Shown: piece after piece, positions 10,654 through 24,600 of the stretch
Numbering within the stretch: the stretch's first letter is position 1
Layout of the letters: the number at the start of each line of letters is the position of its first letter
NCBI GenBank assembly: GCA_009103225.1
Contig: RHPI01003330.1
Location: 564,772-628,771, forward strand
From: Chlorokybus atmophyticus
Taxonomy: Eukaryota; Streptophyta; Chlorokybophyceae; Chlorokybales; Chlorokybaceae
Reading direction: 5' to 3'
DNA: 64,000 nucleotides
Position numbers and translations under genes: made by a program
Notes under the pieces: generated by a model
The model's input: the letters and a program-made list of their open reading frames with translations, nothing else
What the model was told of the DNA's origin: nothing
The model's database searches: none

Positions 10654-13600
10654 ATGATGGTGTTAACAACAGGCGTTGTGCTTGTGGCGGTGGCTATGTG
10701 CTTTCTGCGACCAAAGCAGAAGCGCGTGCTGCTGCCACCATGCGAAGCGGTGGACCTTAGAGATACCAAATACAACTTGAATCGCATACGAGGTGAAGTC
10801 TTGTAATTGTTCATGGCATCTTCCACAAAGCGAGCTAGTGCATTCGCTGTCCTGATCTGCCCTCTTGTTCTCACTCTGTTGAACTTCTCAGCACCGCGCA
10901 TGGCTGGGCTGCCACTGAGGTTGTTTGCTATCTGCCTGGAGTTTGCACCTTTCCGGTGGCTGCTGCTTCCCAAGCTGCTGCGTGACTCTGGAGTGCCACA
11001 GGTTAGAGGGTGTGCTGTTTGACAATGCATGTGCATTGCAAGTTCATGACGCTATGGCCATAGTGTATATAGCAGCGCATGAGCCTCAATTGTAACTCTA
11101 GGTACTGGAAGACGTGGAAGTGCCCGAAAGACCAACATTTGAACCAATATGGCCAGCTGGTATGCTTGCGTTAGAAGTTGCATGTGTTGCATGTTGCTGC
11201 ATGTATGGTATGGTGTGCAATGCTGTAGACTTTGCATTTGAAGTCCTTATCCTCCATTCAGACATTCAAGTTGAACCTGCCACAAGCAGTGTGGAAGGCG
11301 TATTCGCTCCAAAGTCCCGCATGTCCGCAGCCATGGCGTGTCTGAACAGCAACACGGCTAGTGCAAAGGATGGCGGCTTTCACCTTCCTGCTGTGCGGGA
11401 GTTCGCACACGCTTTCTCCAACAGAATCACAACTCCTTCTGAGGTATGTTTCAGCTGCCGCAGCTGTACTAGCAAGCAATGTTGTTGGTATGTTTCAGTC
11501 TGACTCTCGTCACAAATCCAATGGTTCTTAAGCTGAGGCTGTTTTGCTTCTAGGTTGCAGATCGCATATTGGCCTTTATCAGTGATACAGAGCGATGCCA
11601 TCCTCCCATGCACTTCTTCATCAGCGTGAACGAGGAGGATGTGCGCAAGCAAGCAGCTGCATCTACCGAGCGCTATAAGCAAGGTCGACCCTTGTCAGTC
11701 CTTGACGGCGTGCCAATCGCAATTAAAGACGAGTTGGACTGTCTTCCATATCCCACCACAGGTGCTTGACATACTGTTGCAAAGCGGACGTCGCTATTGG
11801 TCATTGCACAACTGTAAATCAACCAGCATGTCATTGTTTGACAGCTGGAACAACATGGATTGCACGGGAACGACAAGTGTTGACTGATTCCACTGTGGCT
11901 GCACGCCTGAAGGCATGCGGGGCAATCATCCTTGGCAAGACCAACATGCATGAGATAGGAATTGGCACGACGGGCCACAATCCACACTGGGGGTGTGCTG
12001 AGTCAGCGCTTGCGTGTGTTGGCCATGTGCACTCAATGAACGAAACTCAATAGCATGTATGCAGAGCGTGCCGCAATCCTTACGCTCCTGGTCACTATGC
12101 GGGTGGCTCATCAGCAGGTATGTCTGTCTGTCTGCTGTTGACAGTCACTTTGACCTGGCTGACCCATGCACCAAGCCAAAGCAGTCTGCGTTGCTGAGTC
12201 TGGTTGCCCTCGCAACATTATGTCAAGAATGCTCTGTACCTCTGAATGGCTTACTGACAGGTTCAGCAGCAGTAGTAGCAGCCGGCATTTGCCCCATTGC
12301 CATTGGTTGCGATGGTGGTGGGTCAATACGGATCCCCGCATCGCTGTGCGGTGTGGTGGGGCTCAAACCAACATTCGGCAGAGTGTCTGAACACGGGCAA
12401 GCATACAGTACTGCTGTTTGTAATGCACACAATTGACTGGTTACTAACTAATCAACCTGATTAACACCGGACGGTTGAACTTAACGTTTTCATACTTGCA
12501 GAGCTGTTCCGATTTGCTGGACAGTTGCGCATGTCGGACCAATAGCGGCTTCTGTCGAGGATACACTACTGGCGTAAGTGGCTTGCTGGTGTGCACAGTA
12601 GTAGCAGTATCACTCAGCATGTTGCGGGATATGCAATCGTGTTATATAACTTTGGATGTTGGCAATTGCAGGTATGCGGCCATTGCTGGGCCTGACGAGC
12701 TTGACAAGCTTTCCCTGCACCAGGTTCAGTGTTGTCCTGTTGGCGTGCCTGTGAAGTGTTGTGATAGAGGTGCGGGCTGATCGGCTGCAATGCTGTGCAG
12801 CCGATGCCACGGTTACCCCTTATGGACGCCACCACTGTCATGACTGAGCTGAAAGGTTGCAAAATCGGTGTGTACTCTGAGGTAATTACTCATTGGGTGG
12901 TGCACTCCTGCAACTGCTGTGAGTAACCAATATACACTTATGGGGTGCATGTAACTGCAGTGGTTTGCAGACGCGGACCCTGCGGTCATTGTGGCATGTC
13001 AGCAAGCACTAAATGAGGTTCAGCGCAGGTTTGGCACTGAGGTACGTTCGGGCACACAGTCTTCCTCTATTGTATTGCTATATTGTCAACAACTTGGTCT
13101 AATTGCAAATGCTCTGTGTTCATACATGAATGGCAGACTGTTGACATCAAGATTCCTGAGCTAGAAGAGCAGCGAGTGTCACACCTTGTGACCATCACGT
13201 CGGAAATGTGCCAGACTGTTGACACTGCATACCGGCACGGGTGCGCACTGTATTTTTGGCTGTGCGAGCGCGCTACCAGCATCATTAGGCTTTGAACTCG
13301 CCTTGCACACAATGGCTATGCTTTATTCTATAGGAGTCGTTGATTGTTAATCACAAGCAATCTGTGCAGGCGGCAGTACAGCTTTGCATTGGATACTCGC
13401 ATCTCCTTGATATTGTCGCGCTGGTTCACCAACCGCGATTACATCCTTGCACAGCGCTACAGGTATGTTGGTTTGAGAGTTGTGCGGCATGGTTGCAATG
13501 CTGACGTCTAACGCTGCTTATGCTGATCGCAGAACACGGCTGATGTCTCATCACCGGCGCGTTCTGTCTGATGTTGATGTGATCGTGACACCTACCACAG

Positions 13601-14473
13601 CGTAAGTACCCACCCCTGCCCTGCCAGCACTTTGGTAGTGATGGTATGTTCACACGCGCCTGTTGCGCTCTACAGGATGACCGCACCCGCCATGCATGCA
13701 GATGCGGCAATCACTGGGGAATCCGACATCACTGTGACAGGTTGGGACCCTGCTTGGGGACCTGCACATTACAAGCTCTTCATATGAAGCTGATCTTGCG
13801 CCTGGCATGTAACGCTAACACGCAATGTGCGCACCAACGCTTGCAGGTAACCTGATGCGCTTCATCCAAGGGGGAAACTTTGTGGGGTTGCCAGCTATCA
13901 GCGTGCCGGTAAGTCAACCAAAGCTTACCACCCAGCTTGCAAAGCGTGCATCTGTTGTGCGTGACAAGCAGGGTTACAGAGTGACCTCATTGTAAACAAG
14001 CACAGTAGTAGCATCTGTCTGCTGCTGGTGGCCAGATTGGAGTTGGAGTGGAATATATGCTTGCGATACCTCAAAATGCTGGCACTGCATAGCCCCTTGG
14101 CATGCCCCGCATCAGAATGATTTGTATTTGTACTTTTTTATTTTGGACTTGCATGCATAGTGTTCATTGTATGAATGTGTGTTATGGGTTTGCAGGTGGG
14201 CTATGACAGTCAAGGACTCCCCATTGGCATCCAGTTGATAGGGCGTCCTTGGGGAGAGGCTTCGCTGTTGCGGCTGGCATCTGCTATTGAGGTTAGTTGC
14301 ACACCGTCTCTCAAGTACTAGCAGCGGTTGTGGCACATGTTGGGTTCAACATTCTATGCTTGAGCTTCAATCTGCATATGACCACCCTTGTCCATGAGCA
14401 GCTGGTGACCGCGCCTTACCGCCAGAAGCCCAAGCTGTATTGCGAGCTGCGGGAGTTGCTGGGGCAAAAGTGA
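10654..14473 (+). CDS. FAAH: Plant-type fatty acid amide hydrolase (amidase signature family)
   Basis: Serine hydrolase expected to cleave N-acylethanolamines to fatty acid plus ethanolamine. Nineteen exons give 626 aa: 10654-10792, 10892-11001, 11102-11159, 11262-11443, 11554-11761, 11845-11992, 12065-12117, 12261-12396, 12502-12573, 12672-12723, 12801-12881, 12961-13041, 13137-13240, 13370-13462, 13533-13601, 13676-13740, 13847-13908, 14196-14291, 14402-14473. The Lys-Ser-Ser triad is visible: Lys in [17 protein letters not shown], Ser in [17 protein letters not shown], Ser in [20 protein letters not shown]. The C-terminus carries [21 protein letters not shown]. Order and spacing follow the Arabidopsis enzyme (607 aa). 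A hydrophobic N-terminus ([17 protein letters not shown]) suggests membrane anchoring. The intron after 12396 needs a GC donor (GCAAGC). Confidence 0.95.
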
Positions 14474-15052
14474 AGTGTATGATACCAGCAGGATGAAGGT
14501 TGTCTGATGTCAACGACATAGCACCCAAGGGATTGCGGTTGCCTGCGTGTAGATTGATGCTCTATGCAACTTGGCACTTTGCTACCATAGCTGTGCTGTC
14601 CAGCACAGCAGCACAGTGCGATGCAGCTGCCCAGCAGCGCAATATCGCAGTGCAATGCAGGCAGGCAATCACTGTGTGGATTGCTGAGAAGTTTCAAGCG
14701 GTTTCTTGTGTGAGTACAAAGAATTCAATGCCGTGATTGAAACAAGCATGACAAGCGCGATACGCGCATGCACTCACCGCCCTACAGCACATAATAACCA
14801 TGTTAAAATACCACCACTGGGCTATGTACTCGAGTGTTCAACGAGTGCCTCACCTCACCCGGTCACCATCGCACTGCCGCACACAGGCTAGATAGTTGCA
14901 GCATAACGTGAATGCCGCATGTGGTTCAGATTGTGGATGTCAGAACAACAAAGGTCCTGTGTGAAATGTGTGCAGCACCAATGAGTTTGTGCGGTATTGT
15001 AGAGTTTGAATCAGTACGATACTGGACTGCATGGTTACATAGTACCATCCCA
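14474..15052. other. Intergenic, no supported gene
   Basis: 3' flank of the amidase gene. Only short open frames without recognisable motifs. The 5' half of the open frame that continues into the hypothetical at 15053 starts here but looks non-coding. Confidence 0.5.
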
Positions 15053-15331
15053 ATGGCAGCCGAAACCCACGGGTCGCTTGGAGGAGCGTTCAACGCGCTC
15101 ATCGCCAAGTGCGCCAAACAGGCGGTGTACCAGCGTGGCCTGGCGCTGGGGCGTTTGAGCGGCTTTGTTGCCATGTACAGGCAGCGGGTGGCGTGTGCGC
15201 TACAGCGAGCGCAAGGTCTGGCGCTGCTGGAGCGCGGAGCAGCAGCGGTGGCAGCGGTCCCGGGCTGGGTGCCGCTGCAGATGGTGCCCGCAACGGCGGA
15301 GGAGGACGCTGTCCTCGCTGGCGCGTCGTGA
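15053..15331 (+). CDS. Hypothetical small alanine-rich protein, 92 aa
   Basis: Single-exon frame from an in-frame ATG to a TGA. GC content rises sharply at this ATG and third positions are GC-rich, as in the confirmed exons. The peptide is Ala/Leu/Val-rich with helix-like stretches (ALIAKCAKQAVYQRGLALGR). No domain is recognised. The frame stays open further upstream to 14912, so the true start may differ, or this may be the last exon of a spliced gene. Confidence 0.4.
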   Translation: MAAETHGSLGGAFNALIAKCAKQAVYQRGLALGRLSGFVAMYRQRVACALQRAQGLALLERGAAAVAAVPGWVPLQMVPATAEEDAVLAGAS

Positions 15332-15829
15332 GGGGTCTAGTATTTTGCATGTGTACGTGCGCTAGCGCACTAGCGTCAGTGTACGTATTTTGGTTGGGCA
15401 TGGACATGTTCCTGGACCCTTGCCCGTGTTGCCTTTTGATGTGCCAGTAGTGTTTGTTCAGTACTTGGCATTGCTGCGCACGTCAACACAACATTTCTGC
15501 AGTGTACATAGTGTTTTCAGTTGACAAACTCAATTGTGCACCCACACCAACAATCTGCGCAACAGCCGCCACACAGTACACAAGAAAACACGGTGGAATA
15601 AACCACCTCAACCTTCCAGTTCCCTTACAGCGTTGCTATTACAACTTGGTTATTACAAATTTGTCGCGGTACAGCCATCATATCCACCAAGACCAATAAT
15701 AACTTGTCGCTCTTGACGCAGTCTTAAGATTCTGCAAGTACATCATGATCATCATCCATCACCATTGCACTGCTGTTTGTTGATACGTATTTGGCAAATC
15801 TTTGTTGGCACCTGAGCCAGCCAAACCTG
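15332..15829. other. Intergenic 3' flank of the Nudix gene
   Basis: AT-richer sequence between the small alanine-rich ORF and the Nudix stop codon. No coding frame or repeat is supported. Confidence 0.5.
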
Positions 15830-17049
15830 TCATGAATGTTGTACTGCTTCACTATCCTGGGCATCCTTCAACAGCCCAGATCCATACAAGCGTAGCGCCT
15901 TCTGCGCAACCTCTGCAGACAGATAGCGCGCATTCTGTCAACACACCACTGCATGACACACCCACTCACCATCTCAACAAATGCTCCTCACCATCGCACA
16001 GCGGCGTCACATTCTCCAACCTTTGCAGCTCAGGTAGCGTCACCCATTGCAGCGCATCAACATCTGTCGCTGCATCATCATACGTGTTACTCGTTATGCC
16101 AAGTGTGCCGCAGCTGTGCTGTCTTTAATGCTCATCGTTGTGTCAAACACAATGTCAACATGTCGTACCTGCAACGCCTTCAACTGTAGGGTCCGCTGGC
16201 ATGGCTGCAACCTGTTGCATACACGCATTGTGCCAACAATGACACGCTGACACTATCGAGTAAAGACAAAAGGGAGACAACAAAGGCACAACGGACACAG
16301 TCAATACCTCAACCAATGCGAAATGAAATGCAATCTCCCCGTCGGCTCCGTGTGAGATTGCATCAACGGCGGTGAATGCCTCCGGCATGGACAGCGTGCC
16401 CCGCCCGCCAGCACATCTGCACACAGCTATTCCGTATACGACCTTGAGCATGTCAACTTGATTGCTTCGTACGGGGAATAACCCATCCAACTTCAACAGC
16501 AGCGCAATACCTCAGCGCTATGCCAGTCTCTTCAAGCGTCTCGCGCATAGCTCCTTGCACAATTGTTTCACCTAAGAAGAGAAGGTCGTAGTTTTGCCAA
16601 CAAAATTGCAACATGCGTTCCAACAAACTTGCACAGGACCAGAAAGAGTCACAACACACCACAGCCAGAATTTGTGCGGACAAATTTTTGTAACATGCAG
16701 CGACAAACTAACATGAAAGTGTGCGCGCTTGGTATGTGCCACATACCCAACTCAAGACTGCCACCAGGGAAGGACCACATGCCCTTGGCGGGCTGCTTGG
16801 CGCGCCGCACCATCAGGAAGTGAATGGCGTGCTGCGGGTTCGCAGAAGCTTCGCTCGCCTCAACAACCTTGTCTTTGTGCAAAGGCGGACGCATCACCAC
16901 AGCGCTCACGCCCACGCGAGGGGCATCGAGCTTCTTCGGGACTGTGCATAGCACCAAAACGAACAACAATTTACGATTGATTTGAAGATACACGCCAGTG
17001 CAAAGTTGAGTTGTTGGTGGTTACCTGGTTGGGGTGTTGCGGCTTGCAT
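15830..17049 (-). CDS. Nudix hydrolase family protein
   Basis: Predicted Mg-dependent hydrolase of a nucleoside-diphosphate-linked substrate; the actual substrate is unknown. Seven exons on the minus strand: 17049-17025, 16941-16747, 16571-16511, 16416-16308, 16211-16169, 16069-15992, 15912-15830, giving 197 aa. The fold starts at DAPRVGVSAVVMRP. The Nudix box GX5EX7REXXEEXG is complete only after splicing exon 2 to exon 3: GSLELGETIVQGAMRETLEE then TGI. The later strand AFTAVDAISHGADGEIAFHF is also typical. Start chosen at the only in-frame ATG; the open frame continues upstream as a Cys/Arg/Ser-rich stretch without an ATG, so a longer N-terminus from an unseen exon is possible. It resembles ADP-ribose pyrophosphatase-like members. 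Confidence 0.9.
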
Positions 17050-19337
<2,288 letters not shown>

Positions 19338-20237
19338 GCGTGTTGCGCGGTGTAAAGTAGGGGCATTGGTAAAATGGTAGCATGTGTTGTTGTGCGCCAG
19401 CAAAGGTGCGCGTTGCTGTATTGATTGGCATAGTTGTTGCAGTTGTGTTCATTGTGATCTAGCGCAGAAAGTAGTACAGGTTGTAGGGCATTGGATAGTG
19501 CAGACTTAGTGTTGTATACAACAATGTATTGCAGTTGAATGAGTGGCCAGGCATTTAGCTGGAGAGTGATGTGTGCGTTGCGTGCGTTGTCTGCTCGCAT
19601 AGGCATGCTGGATAGCTGTGCCGCCAGCAGACAGTAACATGCTGGTTAGTGTGCAAGCAAGCCAGCACGCACGCGACAAAGATGTGCCCACAACACAAAC
19701 TTTGTGACGTCCATGGCCATTGTGCATACGATCAAGCAACCACTGTATGCAGGCGCGCGCACATCAGACACTGATATTGCAACCAAAACAACATGGCAAG
19801 CAGTTCGTCCATACCTAACCATACGCGCGCGCATGCATGCCTACTTTGGATTGATGCACCCCCCACCCCCACCCCACGCACGCCGGGGGGGGGGGGGGGA
19901 TTTGAAGCCACGCAGCATCTTGAAGTCCCATCTTGTCCACGACGCTGCTGAGTTTTCCTTTCATGTCAACGGCGAGTACATAACGTTTCACATGGCAAGG
20001 AAGAGTCCCATATTCATGCTGCAGCCCAAGAAGACTCTCGTGTCGCCCTTTGACCCAGCACTGAAAACCAGCACGCGCTGGAGTACAGCGCCGTCAGAGA
20101 CCACTGCATAATGCGTCTGGCTAGCATGCAGTAGCTGCTCGCTGACGTCAATGGCGAGCTGGAATCAGTCACCCCGACTGCTGCAGAGTCCAGATGGGGA
20201 AGGTTGACGCAGATGAGGATGCAGAGGTACCCTGCGG
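19338..20237. other. Intergenic with a G-run; possible orphan exon
   Basis: Contains a C-rich then G-rich tract at 19859-19900. A stretch around 19930-20111 is open on both strands and looks more coding-like than its surroundings. On the minus strand it reads LAIDVSEQLLHASQTHYAVV and continues to FLGCSMNMG; on the plus strand it reads AEFSFHVNGEYITFHMARK. I cannot assign a family or a strand. Confidence 0.35.
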
Positions 20238-20329
20238 GCCCTTGCAGATGTGTTCGGTGAGGTTGCATAAGCGCGGCAGTTGTCTCAAGGGCGCGCAGGA
20301 TACGGCTCACCGAACACATCTGCAAGGGC
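20238..20329. repeat. 24-bp perfect inverted repeat with 44-nt spacer
   Basis: Arms 20238-20261 and 20306-20329 are exact reverse complements. The right arm codes for the LADVFGE tail of the aminotransferase remnant on the minus strand, so the left arm is an inverted copy of coding sequence. It could form a hairpin or reflect a local inverted duplication. Confidence 0.95.
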
Positions 20330-20913
20330 TTCTCCACATATGAACAGCGCATCATCAACCTCCTCAGCGGTAATGTGTACACTAGGTATAAACTGCACTG
20401 TCTCGCTTGCATCTGAAACAATCAATTGAGAATTGTAAGCTGCTTGCATGTTTCCTTACATGTGGCCATGCAAACACTACTCAAATATTCGCAGTTGATG
20501 CATTCAACACTACAGCATTCATCCCACAGCCGCATGTCATGCAAGGACACATGTGCACACGCATTACGTTGTTTTACCTGCTGTCTCAATCAACATAGCG
20601 CGGCCGTAACACTCTCGGAAAACTTCCATGGCAACCCCTTTCACCGGCTTCAAGCTTCATCTGAGCCGCCTAACTTTGCCGCCACCATCAGACCCCTCAC
20701 TCGGACATCGGTGATAGGGTACCGCTTTGCGAGATCCGCGAGTCCCTAAACACAAATACGCATCAATATGCAACCAGCTGCCTGCTGGACGCAAATGCGA
20801 CTCAGTGTCCCAACAATGACGCATACCTGCACAAGTTGTTGACGGCGCTGAGTGGCGTTGGTAAGCACAGGTTCCTCTGTACTGAAGTTTGAGACTTCCG
20901 AGGCCGGGCCCTC
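20285..20913 (-). pseudogene. C-terminal remnant of a class-III aminotransferase
   Basis: Three exon-like pieces on the minus strand (20913-20827, 20745-20578, 20397-20285) read in order as the end of a PLP-dependent class-III aminotransferase. The pieces are ATQRRQQLVQ|GLADLAKRYP, TDVRVRGLMVAAKLGG, VAMEVFRECYGRAMLIETAG and HITAEEVDDALFICGEALAD. The pattern DVRxRGLM...EEVDDAL is typical of the family. Frame breaks: the middle piece needs a one-base shift after GGSDEA, and the first piece has no in-frame upstream continuation. The PLP-lysine domain is absent from the neighbourhood. I interpret it as a decayed or truncated copy; sequencing error is the alternative. Confidence 0.6.
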
Positions 20914-21109
20914 ATGTCCAGGTGGCAGTCAAGCAGCGTCTGTAAATCACGACTGATCGTTTCCAACATCTCACTAAGGGTTTCCCCGTTGGTAATAACC
21001 ATTGCGTCACTCTGGTCGTCCATGGTGGTGTTGAGGGTCACCACGGAACTCAGCTTATTCAGCTTGATGGTGAATTCGTTTGCAAACTTTTGAAACCGTG
21101 CAGGCGCAG
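20914..21109 (-). CDS. Unassigned exon, helical
   Basis: Open minus-strand exon after a good acceptor (GTTGCAG), reading PARFQKFANEFTIKLNKLSS and later LSEMLETISRDLQTLLDCHL. It looks coding and helical but matches no family I recognise. It abuts the aminotransferase remnant in a different frame, so it may belong to a separate gene whose other exons I cannot place. Confidence 0.4.
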
Positions 21110-21631
21110 CTGCAACTACAAATGCAGCTTGCAGCAACAGTGTATGCTCAAGACTGAACAACACTAAACAGCAGGAAGCAGACAAGGACAACACACACCT
21201 TTCAGCCTTACCGGAATAATCGCTTTGGCCGGCCTGAGCAGCACCTCACATCACCCTCTGCGCAGCAGCCAAGCAGCCTCCAGGCTTCCTCGCCGCAGCC
21301 GCCAGCTGGCGTAAGGCAGGACGACGCTTCTGCGCTGCACCACCTCGAAGGGAACGGTGGCGCAAGCCCTCCTGCCGCCATCACCGTCGCCGTCGCCACC
21401 GTCGCCGCAACCTCCCCCGCAAGTGTATGACTTTGGCGCTGGGACTGAGTACAAACGTTACGAATTTCAAAACCCCAACCCTAATTGATGTGTGCAACGG
21501 GCATGTGGGCGAGGACGTAGCCACCGTCGTCGTCGTTGGCCGGCATGTGGTTCTGCGACGCCTTCGTATTTGCCACGCAACAGCTGCGGTGGTAGCGCAA
21601 TGGCTACTGGTTGTGTTAGCAGCAGCGCAGC
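21110..21631. promoter_or_regulatory. GC-rich 5' region of the CCDC57-like gene
   Basis: High-GC sequence with several overlapping open frames on both strands, none convincing. An E2F-like octamer TTTGGCGC sits at 21432-21439, about 190 nt before the CCDC57-like ATG. A single octamer is weak evidence. Confidence 0.35.
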
Positions 21632-24600
21632 ATGACTGCTGCTGAGCATGAGGAGGTTGACGGCGCTGCCGCCGCCGCGGGTGGTCTCGACAGTGCTGGC
21701 GGCGGCGGACTGGGGGGAGCTGATGTTGCTGATGCTGTCAAAACTGACCAGAGGTTATGCCAAACAATGTTACTTCGCAGATGTTGACAACTGCGAAGCT
21801 CATTGACTGTTTACGTTCATTTATACCAGCTCGTTACAAGCTTGTCTTCAAGACAGCAATGGCATGGTACTGCTACCAACACCAGTCAGAGATTTATGAT
21901 CTTGCAAACAACCAGGGCAGCAGCACGTTGGGGCTGCCATATCATATTTTACACTTGATATACTCATTGTTGGTGAAGAAGCTTTGTTCAAGTCTCTCAC
22001 ATTTGAGCTTTGTACCTTCAGGTTGTCGCTGCTGCTGCAGCAGCGTGAGCAGGAGGTTGCCAGCTTGCGGGAGCAGAGGCTGCACATGCTTGAAGCAAAG
22101 GCATGACCTTGCGCTGTGTTGGTCAATATAAGAACTTCTTGACTGCTTTCACCGTAACACTGCTGCACTGTTTAAGTGAATATGTGTACTTGCAGATATG
22201 GGAAAAAGATGCAGAGCTCGCCGCAGTCCAAAACCAGCTGGCACAGCTCAAAGACGACTTTCAGGTGGGGTTAATTTAGGTGATCACGCCAGCGCGCACA
22301 ATGAGTTGGCTGTTCAGTACTTGTGCACTTTGCTTGCAGCAACTCTTTTTGGTGCTGTGCAGTACAACTTGAAGCTTTTGGATGAGCGAGATGCTGAGCT
22401 ACAGCAGTATGACGCTTTATTCCTGGCACTCCAGGTAATTCAGCTTGTGCATTCATTTGTACCCACACGCACACACGCACGCACGTGCACAAGCACACTC
22501 GCACCCACAACTTATGCACCCATGCAGAAGGCAGCCAACAATAATGAAACGCTGCTGGCTGAAGCGCAAACCCAGCTTGCGGCAGCACAAGCGCATGTCA
22601 AGCAGGTACAGTCAGTTGCATATGCGGCAATGTAATCAGCAGTACTGCTGCTCTAAAGAGCTATGCATGAGCAGGAGCAAGGCAGGTTGCGCGACCTTGA
22701 GGTGCACTACCAGCAGAAGCTTGTGGATCTCACTGACCAGGTGTGTGCGTGCATGCTTTCCTGCGTGTGTAGTCATATGCGTGTATGTGCATTTCTGTGT
22801 GCGCACGCGTGCATGCGTGTGAGTGTGCGCACGCACATGCTTACATGCACGTACGAATGTGTGCGATGCTCTCATTGTGCAAGCAGATGCCTGTGTGCAC
22901 TGCGTGTCTTGGTTAGCATTGGTCCTTCTTGGGCAGTTGTCACCTTCATACTTCTGTTCATGTCCCTCAGGTGGAGGCACAGCGATTTATACAAGATGAA
23001 GCTCTGCGCAGGCAGAAGGAGCAGTTTGAGGAAGTCAAGCGAGGTGTGTTAGTAGAGCCCTGACAGTAAGCACTATTACTGCATCAAAAGAGTTGATTGA
23101 TATATCAGAACACTATTACAGGCTTGTTGCGCCAGCTGGCGGCCAAAGAGGAGGAGCTTGAGCGACAGCAGCACGTGCTGCTCAACAACTGTGATGAAGC
23201 TTTGAGACAAAAGGAGGCAGAGTATGAGGTGCGTTGATTGAGCAGTTGGCGCGCCAGCTCTCTGCAATTGGTATGTACCAAGAGAATCAACAACTATTGT
23301 GCTGCAGCGGCGCTGGCATGAGTTGGAGGCGACTGCGCTTGAATGCGAGCAGAAAGCCAACCAGATGGTAAGCAACACAGCTGATTGCAACGAGTGTTGC
23401 ATGCCATACAGAGCAACATCAAGCACTTTGCGTTTGGCTGTGAAGTAGTAGCAATTGTTGCATGCTCATGGCTCTTCGAGGGTACACATGAATTTTGACA
23501 TAGACTTGTGGTTGTTGTGCCAGCTGCGTGAGATGGAAGCAACCAAGCATGCCGAGTCTCAGCAGCGAGAACAGGCGGAGCATGCCAAGGCTGCTCTGTT
23601 GGCCAAGGAGCACGAGCTCACAGTAAGTTGCTTGATGTTTTCTGTCCTGCAAGCAGTCTCATGGCCTGTTGACTCCAACACGCATGAGGGCAAGTGTGTT
23701 ATGACTATTCAGGCTGTGAAGAGGGAGCTCGAGAACACAAAGCACACGAAGGATGCTGCGGTGACTGATCTTGTCCACGCCAAAGAGGATGCGCAGCGCG
23801 CTCTGCAGCAGCTGCGCGAAGAGTACAAGTCCAAGTTGACGCTAGCGGTACCATGTTCATCCGCAATGCATGCAACAATTGGTTCATTGTTGCGCGTGTT
23901 TGTTGTTTATGTGTATTGTTGCAAGCAGAAGGAGGAGTGCATTGCAATGTCACAAGCGTCGCAGATACTTAAGGACGATTACGAAGTTGCATTACGCCGC
24001 CAGGTAAAGCAACTTTTTAGTTAGATGTTGATGTCACGATGGCGTAGCTAATGGCATTTGCACCGTACGAGCTGTGTCACTCAATCAATGCGGCCACGAA
24101 CATGCAATAACAGTTGCTTAGGCCTGACTCTTTCGTGCATGCGTTGTTCACCTGAGCTGTGCTGATCTCTCCTGTTGGGATAACAACAGGAGAGGTTGCA
24201 TGCTGAGGCAATCGCCGCATGTCAAGCTCGCACGCAGAGCGTCTTGGATCGACAGGCCTCGGCGGAAGCAAGCCTTCATGAGCGCATGATGGGTTATAGA
24301 AAGCAGGTGCGTGTTCATGACTCCTGTGACGACGATCACCATATCTGTTCGAGTTTTAGCCAGCACGAATGGCAGATACTTGCTCTGGAGTCGCGGGTGG
24401 ATGATTTTGTCGCTGAGTGGGAGACGATGACACGAAACTGCCATCAGAAGCTTGAAGTTATAACAATGTCACATGAGCAACAGCTGCAGGTACTGTCACA
24501 GCCTTGTACACTGTGTGTACTCTGCAAGTTGATTGCGCTGTTGGCGGTTAATTCTGTCATTGCATGAAATGTAGGAGCTGCAGCAAGATGGAAAAGACCG

